A stretch of 64,000 nt of DNA from an uncultured Kiritimatiellota bacterium (GTDB lineage Bacteria; Verrucomicrobiota; Kiritimatiellia; RFP12; DVOR01): contig CALXOF010000008.1 of the NCBI GenBank assembly GCA_944389945.1, positions 1-64,000 of the forward strand. Reading direction: 5' to 3'. Positions 23,517 through 31,395 of the stretch are shown here, one piece after another. Numbering within the stretch: the stretch's first letter is position 1; each line of letters starts with the position of its first letter. The notes beneath the pieces were generated by a model. That model ran no database searches. It was given only the letters and a program-made list of their open reading frames with translations, and was not told the origin of the DNA. The position numbers and the translations under genes were made by a program.

Positions 23517-24490
23517 TCGAGGGGCAACTCCAGTTGTCCGGAAATCATCATCTTGTGGGCGCCGGCGCCATCGGAGGTGTCGTAGACGCAGAACTTGACG
23601 GTGGGGAAGCGGCGGGAGAGGACGCGCTCGATGTATTCCTGGACGGCCTTGACGTTGCGGGGGTCGTCGTCGGAGAAGCCGATGGAGATGGGGAGGCGGA
23701 GGGCGGCCATGCCGGTGGTATCGAGGATGTGGACCAAGTGGTCGATGAAGTCGCGGATGGCGAAACGTTTACGGCCCTCTTGGGTGATGAGGCCGGGGGC
23801 CTCCTCGGCCAGGCGGCGGTCGAAGTCGGGGGAGGTGATGGCGTGGTAACGGTTGAGGGAGAGGTAGCGGCGGAGGACGGCGGTTTGCGAGGGGAAGGTC
23901 TGCACGTGGTCGAAGCAGTAGGAGTAGCCGCGCAGGTTGATGAGCATGATTTCGCGCTCGACGGGGGTGAGGACGCGCTCGATGAAGCGTTCCACGCCCT
24001 GACAGAGGGTCTCGGAAGCGTGGCCGCGGGCCGTGACGATGGCAAAGAGGCGGCCCTCGACGAGGGTCTTGCGGAAGGTGGCGAAGCTCGGCGGTGGGGT
24101 GCGGCGACCGGCGGCGATGGCATCGAGCGCGCGGTCGAGGTCTTCCAGAAAGTTGCCGCCACCGAGCGGGGTGCGCGTGTCCTGGAACTCGACGAAGGCG
24201 AGCTCGCGGCGGCCCTGCGGGAAACGGTAGTGTTCGGTGTCGGCGCGGATGACGCTGTAGGTGGCGGTGGAGCAGACGTGCGGCACCCACTGGCCCTTGC
24301 TGTTGAGGCGCTCCATGTGGATGCGCGTGGGCATGCAGAGGACGTTGTCGTCCCAGTCGAAGATGTAATACTTTAGGTCGCGCCCCCGCACGGACTCGTT
24401 CACCCAGACACCATCGACGAAGGCGAGCTTGGCGCCCTCGAAGCGGGCGAGCGCCTCGTCCAAGGCGGAGGTGACGTGGGGGAGGTCCAT
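23513..24490 (-). CDS. HAD-like protein, unknown substrate
   Basis: 325-aa protein with haloacid-dehalogenase-type motifs: KYYIFDWDDNVLCMPTRI (motif I DWDDN), AIVTARGH (motif II Thr) and ISIGFSDDDPRNVKAVQEYI (acidic motif). Together they suggest a metal-dependent phosphohydrolase. Long inserts between the motifs, including HYRFPQGRRELAFVEFQDTRTPLGG and INLRGYSYCFDHVQTFPS, do not match a family I know. The start at 24490 shares a base with the agmatinase stop; the frame upstream belongs to that gene. It sits in the operon with agmatinase and MnmA, which does not reveal its job. Confidence 0.7.
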   Translation of the reverse strand: MDLPHVTSALDEALARFEGAKLAFVDGVWVNESVRGRDLKYYIFDWDDNVLCMPTRIHMERLNSKGQWVPHVCSTATYSVIRADTEHYRFPQGRRELAFVEFQDTRTPLGGGNFLEDLDRALDAIAAGRRTPPPSFATFRKTLVEGRLFAIVTARGHASETLCQGVERFIERVLTPVEREIMLINLRGYSYCFDHVQTFPSQTAVLRRYLSLNRYHAITSPDFDRRLAEEAPGLITQEGRKRFAIRDFIDHLVHILDTTGMAALRLPISIGFSDDDPRNVKAVQEYIERVLSRRFPTVKFCVYDTSDGAGAHKMMISGQLELPLE

Positions 24491-25362
24491 CAGTGCATGA
24501 GGCCCATGAGGGACTGGGTGAGCTTGGCGGCGGTGAAGTCGGCGTGGTGCAGGCCGGGGATGGGGGCCAGCTCCACCACGTCGCAACCGACGATTTCGCG
24601 GTCAGAGGCGATTTCGCGGAGGATGAAGAGGGCCGACCACCAGAGCAGGCCGCCGGGCACGGGCGTGCCGGTCGCCGGCATGATGGCGGGGTCCAGGCCG
24701 TCAACGTCGAAGGTGACGTAGACCTTCTTGGGGAATCCCTTGGGCAAGATGGGCGTGGGCGGCCCCTTGAGGGCGAGGGTCTCGGCGTCGCTCGCGAAGA
24801 GGGTCTTGGGATTGGCCGCGCGGTAGGCCGCTTCATCCTCGCAGTAGGCGCGGGTGGCGAATTGGGCCACGGGGAAGCCGAGCTCGTGGCACCGGCGCAG
24901 GACGCAGGCGTGCGAGAGGGGCGAGCCCTCGTAGCTGTCGCGCAGGTCGGCGTGGGCGTCGAAGTGGACGATGCCGATCTTCTCACCGCGCACCTTGTAG
25001 GCCAGGGCTGCGCCCAGGGTGACGGTGTGTTCGCCGCCGAGCATCACGGGCTTGGCGCCGCAGTCCAACGCCTCTCCGACGGCCTTCTCGATGACATGGA
25101 GCCAGGCCTCGGGGTCTTTGGCCTTCGCGGCCGTAGGGCGGACGGGCTTGGCGGTGTAGATGCCGCCTTCGCATGGGAACTCGCCGCCCTCGTAGGCCTC
25201 GAGCTGGTCGGAGGCGGCGAGGATGGCGGCGGGGCCGTTGGCCGCGCCCGAACCGTAGGAGACGGAGAGCTCCATCGGCACGGGGATGACGTGGAAGAAG
25301 GCGTCATCCTTCGCCACGGGGGCGTGTTCGGAGCCGAGGAAGGGCGGGTATTTCGAGGCCAT
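24490..25362 (-). CDS. speB: Agmatinase-type ureohydrolase
   Basis: 290-aa ureohydrolase with all metal ligands intact: MLGGEHTVT, HFDAHADLR and TFDVDGLDPAIMP. SYGSGAANGPAAILAASDQLE near the N-terminus is typical of agmatinases, which convert agmatine to putrescine and urea. The start at 25362 follows the EF-hand gene stop almost directly; the longer frame carries upstream gene sequence. No arginine decarboxylase is in the window. Guanidinobutyrase or related activities cannot be ruled out from sequence alone. Confidence 0.88.
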   Translation of the reverse strand: MASKYPPFLGSEHAPVAKDDAFFHVIPVPMELSVSYGSGAANGPAAILAASDQLEAYEGGEFPCEGGIYTAKPVRPTAAKAKDPEAWLHVIEKAVGEALDCGAKPVMLGGEHTVTLGAALAYKVRGEKIGIVHFDAHADLRDSYEGSPLSHACVLRRCHELGFPVAQFATRAYCEDEAAYRAANPKTLFASDAETLALKGPPTPILPKGFPKKVYVTFDVDGLDPAIMPATGTPVPGGLLWWSALFILREIASDREIVGCDVVELAPIPGLHHADFTAAKLTQSLMGLMH

Positions 25363-25363
25363 G

Positions 25364-27319
25364 TCAGACTCCCTGTTTGCGGGCGTTCGGGCGGCGCACG
25401 AAGCGGCGGCCCAAGTAGTTCGCACGTTGGGTGAAGAAGCGACCCAGGCGCGGCGTGAGCCCGATGGAGCGGTTCACGGCCCAGCCGGAGGCGTTGAGGA
25501 TGGGGGCGAGGTCGCGGTTGCGCAGACGAATCCACGCCAGAATGACGCTGGGGATGGAGACCACAAGGATGATACCCAGCACCACAGAGCCGGTCTTCCA
25601 AAGCGGCGCGTGCGTCACAGCCGAGGCGATGGCCGCGGCGGCCGAGGCCAAGAAGGAGAGCGAGATGCCCAGTGTCGCCACCGAGGCCATCTGCGAGGCG
25701 TTCGAGGCCGGAGGTGTTGCCTTTGCGGCCGGCGCCGCGGCCGTGGTGGGCGTACCTGCGGCGGCCTGTGTCTTTGTCACGGCCGCGGCGGTCACCACGG
25801 CGGTGGCGGTGTCCCCGCGACCGCCAATCAGCTTTTGGACGGTCTCGGAGCAGACCTCGCCAATCTTGCGCCAAGGCGCGAAGAAGGCTTCCCATAGACT
25901 GATGGTGGTGATGGCCACATGGGAGACCGTCGCTTCCCAGTCGTTGCCGTTCAAATCCACGAAGAGGCCGCGCTTGCCCACTGTGAGCGCACCGACCGTA
26001 CCGGCGGTGAAGACGGCCAAGATGGTGCGCGAGGGCTCGTGCTTGCGTTCAAGCGTGCAATAGACCAAACAACACCGCGCGGGCGCGGCAAGCGCCGCAT
26101 GGGCCTTCTCTCCACCGTTCGCGACGGGGAAGCAGAGGGAGGCGATACGACCATCCATGAAGAGCTTTCCGCAGAGGAAGAGCGGGTCGGCGACCGGCGG
26201 ATAGAGGTCGGAGACGTTCACGAAGTTCCGCAGGAAGCGCAGGAGCCCCCCACGCAGGGCGGCGAAGCGTTTCAGCTCATCGATGACATCCAACAATGGG
26301 GCTTCGGCCTTTGCTCGGCGAAGGACGGCTTCCAGTGCCGCGCGTTGCGTAGGGTCCTCCACAAGGGCGAAATCTGCTTCCTCGAATGACGAGAAGGTGT
26401 AAAACTCTATGGGAGCGGTATTCCACCAGACATCATAGGGGTCCCACTCGCGCTTGAGAGACTCCCAAAGGTCGCGCGTAAGCGTCGTGGAGCCAAGGAT
26501 CTTGGCCAACTCGGCGGTTTGATTCGCCCACTCCGGGTTGACGCCCTCCGTTAGGGAGAGTTGCGTTGCGTCCCCGGCGAGGGAAATCGGCGCGTCCTTG
26601 AGGGGCTTGGAGGGGTCGTGGCCCAGGGGCGTGGCGACATCGTAGGACCGTTCGTCGCAGAGCTTGAAGTAGTCGTCTATCTTCTTGCGCAACGGCCATC
26701 GGGACTGCACGTCCTCGAGCGTGAAGCGACCCTTGGGCTTATTTGCTTGCCACTGCTTCCACTGATTGAGGAGGTCGTAAAAGAGCGGCAAATGTTCTTC
26801 GGCAAGTGTCCGATTGGCGGGGCCAACGACTTTCCAAACCAACTCGGCGTAGCGTTCTAAGTGACTGTCAAGCGCGTCGACTCTGATGGATACATCACCA
26901 TCTATGTCAACGTCAATGAAGAAGAACTTAGAGTGGTAGTCCCAAATCGCTTTAGTTGTGACAGGTTTATTATCTGGGGCGACTTTGGCGAGGAGGTCGG
27001 AGAGGGCCTTGCCTTCGGGGGTGTCGTCGCGGAAGTCTTCCTTGACGAGGCCTTCGTAAGGGAGGAAGAGGCGGTCGAAGGAGGCGATGCGCGGCTTGAG
27101 CCACTCGATGGCCGCGAGCACCTCGGGCATCCGAATGCGGCCGTCCTCATTGGTATCGAGGTCGCTGGCTAAGGTTTCGGCGCGTCCCTCGATGTAGGTG
27201 GGGCGGGAGAGAATGGCCCAGTAGGTGCGGTCGAGGTCGGCGAGGTGTTCGATGTCCGCACCGCAGGTGAGGGCGACCTGCGTGGTGCGGGCGGTATGGA
27301 AGAAGGCGTGGCGGTGCAT
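25364..27319 (-). CDS. Large EF-hand-containing membrane protein, unknown function
   Basis: 651-aa protein. Near the N-terminus, SDLDTNEDGRIRMPEVLAAI is an EF-hand-like calcium loop lacking the usual Glu at position 12, and FFIDVDIDGDVSIRVDALD is a second Asp-rich stretch of similar kind. The middle is soluble and unlike anything I know. An Ala/Thr/Pro-rich linker (about 540-575) precedes two hydrophobic segments and a basic tail (RNYLGRR-type residues). The start at 27319 has no clear ribosome site. It lies between the aminotransferase and agmatinase genes in the same operon. Confidence 0.7.
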   Translation of the reverse strand: MHRHAFFHTARTTQVALTCGADIEHLADLDRTYWAILSRPTYIEGRAETLASDLDTNEDGRIRMPEVLAAIEWLKPRIASFDRLFLPYEGLVKEDFRDDTPEGKALSDLLAKVAPDNKPVTTKAIWDYHSKFFFIDVDIDGDVSIRVDALDSHLERYAELVWKVVGPANRTLAEEHLPLFYDLLNQWKQWQANKPKGRFTLEDVQSRWPLRKKIDDYFKLCDERSYDVATPLGHDPSKPLKDAPISLAGDATQLSLTEGVNPEWANQTAELAKILGSTTLTRDLWESLKREWDPYDVWWNTAPIEFYTFSSFEEADFALVEDPTQRAALEAVLRRAKAEAPLLDVIDELKRFAALRGGLLRFLRNFVNVSDLYPPVADPLFLCGKLFMDGRIASLCFPVANGGEKAHAALAAPARCCLVYCTLERKHEPSRTILAVFTAGTVGALTVGKRGLFVDLNGNDWEATVSHVAITTISLWEAFFAPWRKIGEVCSETVQKLIGGRGDTATAVVTAAAVTKTQAAAGTPTTAAAPAAKATPPASNASQMASVATLGISLSFLASAAAAIASAVTHAPLWKTGSVVLGIILVVSIPSVILAWIRLRNRDLAPILNASGWAVNRSIGLTPRLGRFFTQRANYLGRRFVRRPNARKQGV

Positions 27320-27352
27320 CGTTTCCCGGGGATGTGCCGCGTGGGCGGCGGC

Positions 27353-28525
27353 TTACTTGCGGAGTTCGGCGCAGAACTCGGCCATGCGGCCGACGCCTTC
27401 CTCGATGTTTTCCATCGAGCAGGCGTAGCTCAGGCGGACGCAGCGGTCGTTGCCGAAGGCGATGCCGGGGACGACGGCCACGTGTTTGGTCTCGAGCAGG
27501 CGCTGGGCGAACTCCAACGAGCCCATGCCGTATTCCGCGATGTTCGGGAAGACGTAGAAGGCGCCTTGCGGCTTGGGGCACTTGATGCCCGGGATGGCCG
27601 AGATGAGCGCGTGGATGCGGTCGCGGCGCGTCTTGAAGGCGGCGACCATCTTCTGCACGTCGGGCTCGGCCTCCTTGAGGGCGGCGAGGGCACCCCACTG
27701 GGCGAAGGTGTTGGGGGCGCTGGCCAGGTGGCTCTGCAGGGAGCTGAGGGCCTTGGCGAAGGGTTTGGGCGCGGCGGCGTAACCCAGGCGCCAGCCGGTC
27801 ATCGCGTAGGTCTTGGAGAAGCCGTTGACGGTGACGGTGTGGTCGTAGAACTCCGGGCCGAAGGAGGCCATCGAGGCCTGTTCCACCTCGCCATAGGCCA
27901 TGCGCTCGTAGATCTCATCGGAGACCACCCAGAGGTCATGCTTGATGGCGACCTCGCCGATGGCGCGGAGCTGGTCGGGGGTGTACATCATGCCCGTGGG
28001 GTTCGAGGGCGAGCAGATGACGACGGCCTTGGTGCGGGGCGTGATGGCGGCCTCGAACTGCTCGGGCGTCATCAGGAAGTGGTCTTCCACGTGCGTCTCC
28101 ACGAAGACCGGCGTACCGCCGGCCACGCGCACCATCTCGGGATAGGAGAGCCAGTAGGGTGCGGGGATGATGACTTCGTCGCCGGGCTGCAACATCGTCT
28201 GGAAGACCTGGGAGAGGGCGTGCTTGCCGCCGTTCGCCACAATCACCTGGCTCGGCTCGTAGGAGATCTTGTTCGCCGTCGCGAGCTTTTCGCAGAGGGC
28301 CTCGCGGAGCGCGGGCAACCCGGCCGCCGCCACATAACGCGTCTTGTTCGCCTCCAACGCCGCGGCGCAGGCGCGCTTGATGCAGTCGGGCGTGTCGAAG
28401 TCCGGCTCACCGGCCGCAAAGGCGCAAATCTTTTCGCCCTTGGCCTTCAGCTCCGCGGCCTTGCTCGAGATGGCCAAGGTGGCGGACGGGGGAATAGCCG
28501 TGACGATGGAGTTCAACGCTTTCAT
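27353..28525 (-). CDS. Aspartate/aromatic-type aminotransferase (class I/II, PLP)
   Basis: 390-aa fold-type I aminotransferase of the AspB/AspC group. Key segments are AAGEPDFDTP, TRYVAAAGLPALREAL, NGGKHALSQVFQTML, IPAPYWLSYPEMV, SPSNPTGMMYT, VVSDEIYERM, the PLP-lysine block NGFSKTYAMTGWRLGY and the substrate-binding Arg in RLSYACS. It probably moves amino groups between aspartate and 2-oxoglutarate; aromatic substrates are possible. The start at 28525 is preceded by AGAGAGGAT. It is the first gene of the operon running to 20819. Confidence 0.93.
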   Translation of the reverse strand: MKALNSIVTAIPPSATLAISSKAAELKAKGEKICAFAAGEPDFDTPDCIKRACAAALEANKTRYVAAAGLPALREALCEKLATANKISYEPSQVIVANGGKHALSQVFQTMLQPGDEVIIPAPYWLSYPEMVRVAGGTPVFVETHVEDHFLMTPEQFEAAITPRTKAVVICSPSNPTGMMYTPDQLRAIGEVAIKHDLWVVSDEIYERMAYGEVEQASMASFGPEFYDHTVTVNGFSKTYAMTGWRLGYAAAPKPFAKALSSLQSHLASAPNTFAQWGALAALKEAEPDVQKMVAAFKTRRDRIHALISAIPGIKCPKPQGAFYVFPNIAEYGMGSLEFAQRLLETKHVAVVPGIAFGNDRCVRLSYACSMENIEEGVGRMAEFCAELRK

Positions 28526-28702
28526 TCTTATCCTCTCTTTCAAGGGCGCAAGGCAAACACCACTGCGCCAAAAACCCAACAATAATACCAAAAAACATCC
28601 CTTGCGTTTCACGCCAAGCGTATTCGTGGAAATCGAGCCCCCATTTTCTTGTACACGTTTTCCGCACGTGTTGTGTCGTTACGCTTCCCTTCTTTTTCTT
28701 CA

Positions 28703-28785
28703 GACCCTGCCGGGTCGGTTTTGGACCCTATAGGGTTTCGACCTGGACCCTTATAAGGGTTTCGACCTGGACCCTTATAGTGGTT
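28703..28785. repeat. Palindrome-array element, variant copy C
   Basis: Diverged copy with more symmetric cores: ACCCTGCCGGGT, GACCCTATAGGGTT, ACCCTTATAAGGGT and ACCCTTATAGTGGT, with centres near 28709.5, 28730.5, 28753.5 and 28777.5 (spacings 21, 23 and 24 bp). Spacers are TTTCGACCTGG, as in the other copies. It lies in the 333-base gap between the aminotransferase start and the CLC gene end; nothing else is recognisable there. Confidence 0.8.
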
Positions 28786-28858
28786 CGTGAAGACCCCCTT
28801 ACGGAGGGAGATTGGAAGGTTTAGAGGAGCGGTACGCGACACCTAAAGGGCGGCGCGG

Positions 28859-30379
28859 TCAGCGACGTTTCTTTTTGATAGGCTTGCGCTTGACGCGGAC
28901 GGAGACGTCGTGACGGAGGCCGACGTGGCGGCGGAGGTGGGCAGGGGAGGAGTCGCGGTCGCGGAGCTGGGATTTGTAGAGCGTCCAGCCGGGGGTGAGG
29001 AGGAAGGCGAGGCCGCAGACCCACATGGAGGGGAGGAGGAGGTTGTGGTTGCCGGTGAACTCGCTGACCATGATGATGGCGGCGAGGGGGGTGCGGACGG
29101 CGGCGGTGAGGTAGGCCGCCATACCGAGCATGGCGCAGTTGGCCAGGGAGACTCCCAGGCCGGGGAAAAGGGTATTAAAGAGTGCGCCCGCGCCTGCACC
29201 ATAGACGGCACCGCAGAAGAGCGCGGGGCCGAGCATGCCGCCGGCACCGCCACTGCCAACGGTGAAGCTGGTGGCGATGGCCTTGACGGCGCCAAGAGCC
29301 AAGAGCAGACCAATGGCATGCGTGCCGAAGTCGGCGAGCACGCGGTCATTGACGTGGAGGGTTTGCTGGATGGTGCCGTAGCCGGTGGAAAGGATTTGGG
29401 GGAAGACGAGGGCGATGGCGCCGACAAGGAGTCCGCCAATGGCAGGTTTGGCCCAGGGGGGCAGGCTGAGGCGGCGGAAGATGATTTCGGTCTGGCGGAA
29501 GAAGAGGATGTTAAAGCGGACGGCGGCGGCGACAAGGAAGGCCAGGAGCGCGTAGAGCAGGAACTTGATGGGCGAGGCGAAGGTCTCTCCGGGGGTTTGG
29601 AAGACGGGCTCCCAGCCAAAGACGCAGGCGTAGGTCATGTAGGCGATGGTGGAGGCGACCATTGAGGGGATGAGGACATCGCCTTCTAGGTCGAAGCCGC
29701 GATAGAGGACTTCGGCGGCGAAGAGGGCACCGGCCATGGGGGCACGGAAGATGGCGCCGATACCTGCGGCCATACCGGCGGCGAGAAGCACGCGGCGTTC
29801 GTAGACCGAGAGGTGGAGGACTCGGCCGACCAAAGCGCCGCAGGTGGCACCAATCTGGGTGATGGGACCTTCGGCGCCGGCGGAGCCGCCCGTGCCGATG
29901 ACGAGGGAGGAGGCCACAATCTTGACGGGGGCGACGGCAGGGGGAATGTCGACGTCGGAGCGGTGGTAGGCCGCGATGACGGCGTCCGTGCCGTGACCAC
30001 CGGCGGAGGGGGCGAAGCGCCGGGCGATAAGGCACGCGAGGAGGGCACCCACGGCCGGGAGGAGGAGGGTGGCAAGGCCGGTGAGAAGGGGTGGGATGGG
30101 CAACTTGACCGGGTGCGCGAGGGGGACTTCACCGTCGGCGAGGGGAAGGTTCGTTTGGATGAGGGTCTCGAGCGCGAAGACGCGGACGTACTCGATGGCG
30201 GAGAAGAAGCAGATGGCGAGGAGTCCGGCGAGGAGGCCGACGGCGGCGGCGATGCCGACAATCCGCCCCATGCGCAGGGTTTCGCCCTCGGCGGGGACCC
30301 AGAAGCGCAACCAACGCCATGACTGTCGGCCTCCGCGGAGAAGGTCGGCGGTGGGGATGGAGCGTGGCAGGCGGCGCAT
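28859..30379 (-). CDS. CLC-family chloride channel/antiporter
   Basis: 506-aa integral membrane protein of the CLC family. Ion-binding and gating regions are visible: GTGGSAGAEGPITQIGA with the gating Glu (variant of GREGP), AAGIGAIFRAPMAGALFA and SGGAGGMLGPALFCGAVYGAG. The usual first motif GSGIP is replaced by a segment around GGHGTDAVIAAYHRSD, as in some bacterial CLCs. The C-terminal tail is very basic (VKRKPIKKKRR) and has no CBS domains; those are on the upstream PTS-IIA protein. I start at 30379 (MRRLPRSIP); the upstream frame overlaps the neighbour. Whether it is a channel or H+/Cl- antiporter is not determined. Confidence 0.9.
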   Translation of the reverse strand: MRRLPRSIPTADLLRGGRQSWRWLRFWVPAEGETLRMGRIVGIAAAVGLLAGLLAICFFSAIEYVRVFALETLIQTNLPLADGEVPLAHPVKLPIPPLLTGLATLLLPAVGALLACLIARRFAPSAGGHGTDAVIAAYHRSDVDIPPAVAPVKIVASSLVIGTGGSAGAEGPITQIGATCGALVGRVLHLSVYERRVLLAAGMAAGIGAIFRAPMAGALFAAEVLYRGFDLEGDVLIPSMVASTIAYMTYACVFGWEPVFQTPGETFASPIKFLLYALLAFLVAAAVRFNILFFRQTEIIFRRLSLPPWAKPAIGGLLVGAIALVFPQILSTGYGTIQQTLHVNDRVLADFGTHAIGLLLALGAVKAIATSFTVGSGGAGGMLGPALFCGAVYGAGAGALFNTLFPGLGVSLANCAMLGMAAYLTAAVRTPLAAIIMVSEFTGNHNLLLPSMWVCGLAFLLTPGWTLYKSQLRDRDSSPAHLRRHVGLRHDVSVRVKRKPIKKKRR

Positions 30380-30392
30380 GGCGGCCCTTGGG

Positions 30393-31328
30393 TCAGTCGC
30401 GGAGGATGCGGCGGAAGAATTGGGCGAGGGGGATAACGCCGATGAGGTGACCTTCCTTGTCCAAGACGTAGGTCTTGACGGCATTGCGCTCGGCCAGGTC
30501 CGCGGCGATTTCGCGGGCAGGGGTGTCGATGCGGCAGGTGGAGACGTCGGTGTTCATGGCGTCGCGGACGCGGATGCGGTGGGCCTCGCGCATGCGGTTG
30601 GCCAGGGCCTCCATGGTGGAGTCCAGGTCACCCTTGGCGCCGGGGAAGAGCTTGCGCAGGCCCTTGGGGATGAAGCACCCGAGGAGAGCGTGCGTGTCAA
30701 CGGCGCCGACCAAGCGGCCCTCTTCGTCGACGATGGGGATTTCCACCTTGTCGCCGGCCATGATGCTGTCGAGGGCACCACCGAGGGGGGCGTTGGCGGA
30801 GAGGGAGTCGGGATTGGGCGTCATGAGGTCGCCGGCGCAGATGTATTCCGGAAGCTTCATCTCGCTACGGCGAAGGAAGCGGATGATCTCGTCGGGGTCG
30901 GTCATGGCGGACAGGCGGTCCGCGGCGCCGGGCTCGCGCAGGAGGTTGGCGAGGGCGCGGAGAATCTGCAGGTAGCGCGCGGGCTGGTGCTCGGGGACAA
31001 GCAGGAGGAAGACGAGACGGACGGGCTTGTCGGTCTCGGCGGAGGGGATGCCGGCGGGGTAGACGCCGAGGGCGAGGTAGGGGCGCTCGATGCCTTCGAT
31101 GCGGGCGTGCGGCATGGCGACGCCGTCGCCGACGACGGTCGGGGAGACGCGCTCGCGGCGGAGGACGGCGTCGATGATGGGCTCGGCTTTGACGCCGGGC
31201 AGGTGGTTGGCCACGATCCGCCCGGTGAGCGCGTGGATCATGTTGTAAAAGGACGGCACCGTCTGCTCGATGAGGATGTCGCCCTCGGAGAAGAAGGAGC
31301 TGAGGTAAATCGCATTCGCTTCTGCCAT
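30393..31328 (-). CDS. PTS IIA domain fused to a CBS pair
   Basis: 311-aa cytoplasmic regulator. Residues 1-155 form a fructose/nitrogen-type PTS IIA domain with the phospho-accepting His in VGDGVAMPHARI. Residues 165-311 form two CBS domains (ICAGDLMTPNPDSL and VRDAMNTDVSTC each begin one; IPIVDEEGRLVGAV and TYVLDKEGHLIGVI are their strands). CBS pairs bind adenosine nucleotides. The gene directly precedes the CLC gene, whose product lacks its own CBS domains, so this protein may gate it in trans; that is inference. No PTS transporter is nearby. It has its own promoter at 31359. Confidence 0.87.
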   Translation of the reverse strand: MAEANAIYLSSFFSEGDILIEQTVPSFYNMIHALTGRIVANHLPGVKAEPIIDAVLRRERVSPTVVGDGVAMPHARIEGIERPYLALGVYPAGIPSAETDKPVRLVFLLLVPEHQPARYLQILRALANLLREPGAADRLSAMTDPDEIIRFLRRSEMKLPEYICAGDLMTPNPDSLSANAPLGGALDSIMAGDKVEIPIVDEEGRLVGAVDTHALLGCFIPKGLRKLFPGAKGDLDSTMEALANRMREAHRIRVRDAMNTDVSTCRIDTPAREIAADLAERNAVKTYVLDKEGHLIGVIPLAQFFRRILRD

Positions 31329-31358
31329 GATAGGGTTCCCTTCATTGCCTTTTCTTTA

Positions 31359-31364
31359 AGGATA
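31359..31364 (-). promoter_or_regulatory. Extended -10 of the PTS-IIA/CBS gene
   Basis: Minus-strand TGTGTTATCCT contains TATCCT with an upstream TG, 30 bases before the start codon. TTGTGC lies 19 bp upstream as a weak -35. Confidence 0.45.
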
Positions 31365-31395
31365 ACACATTTCGCCGGTGTCTGCACAAGGGGCC

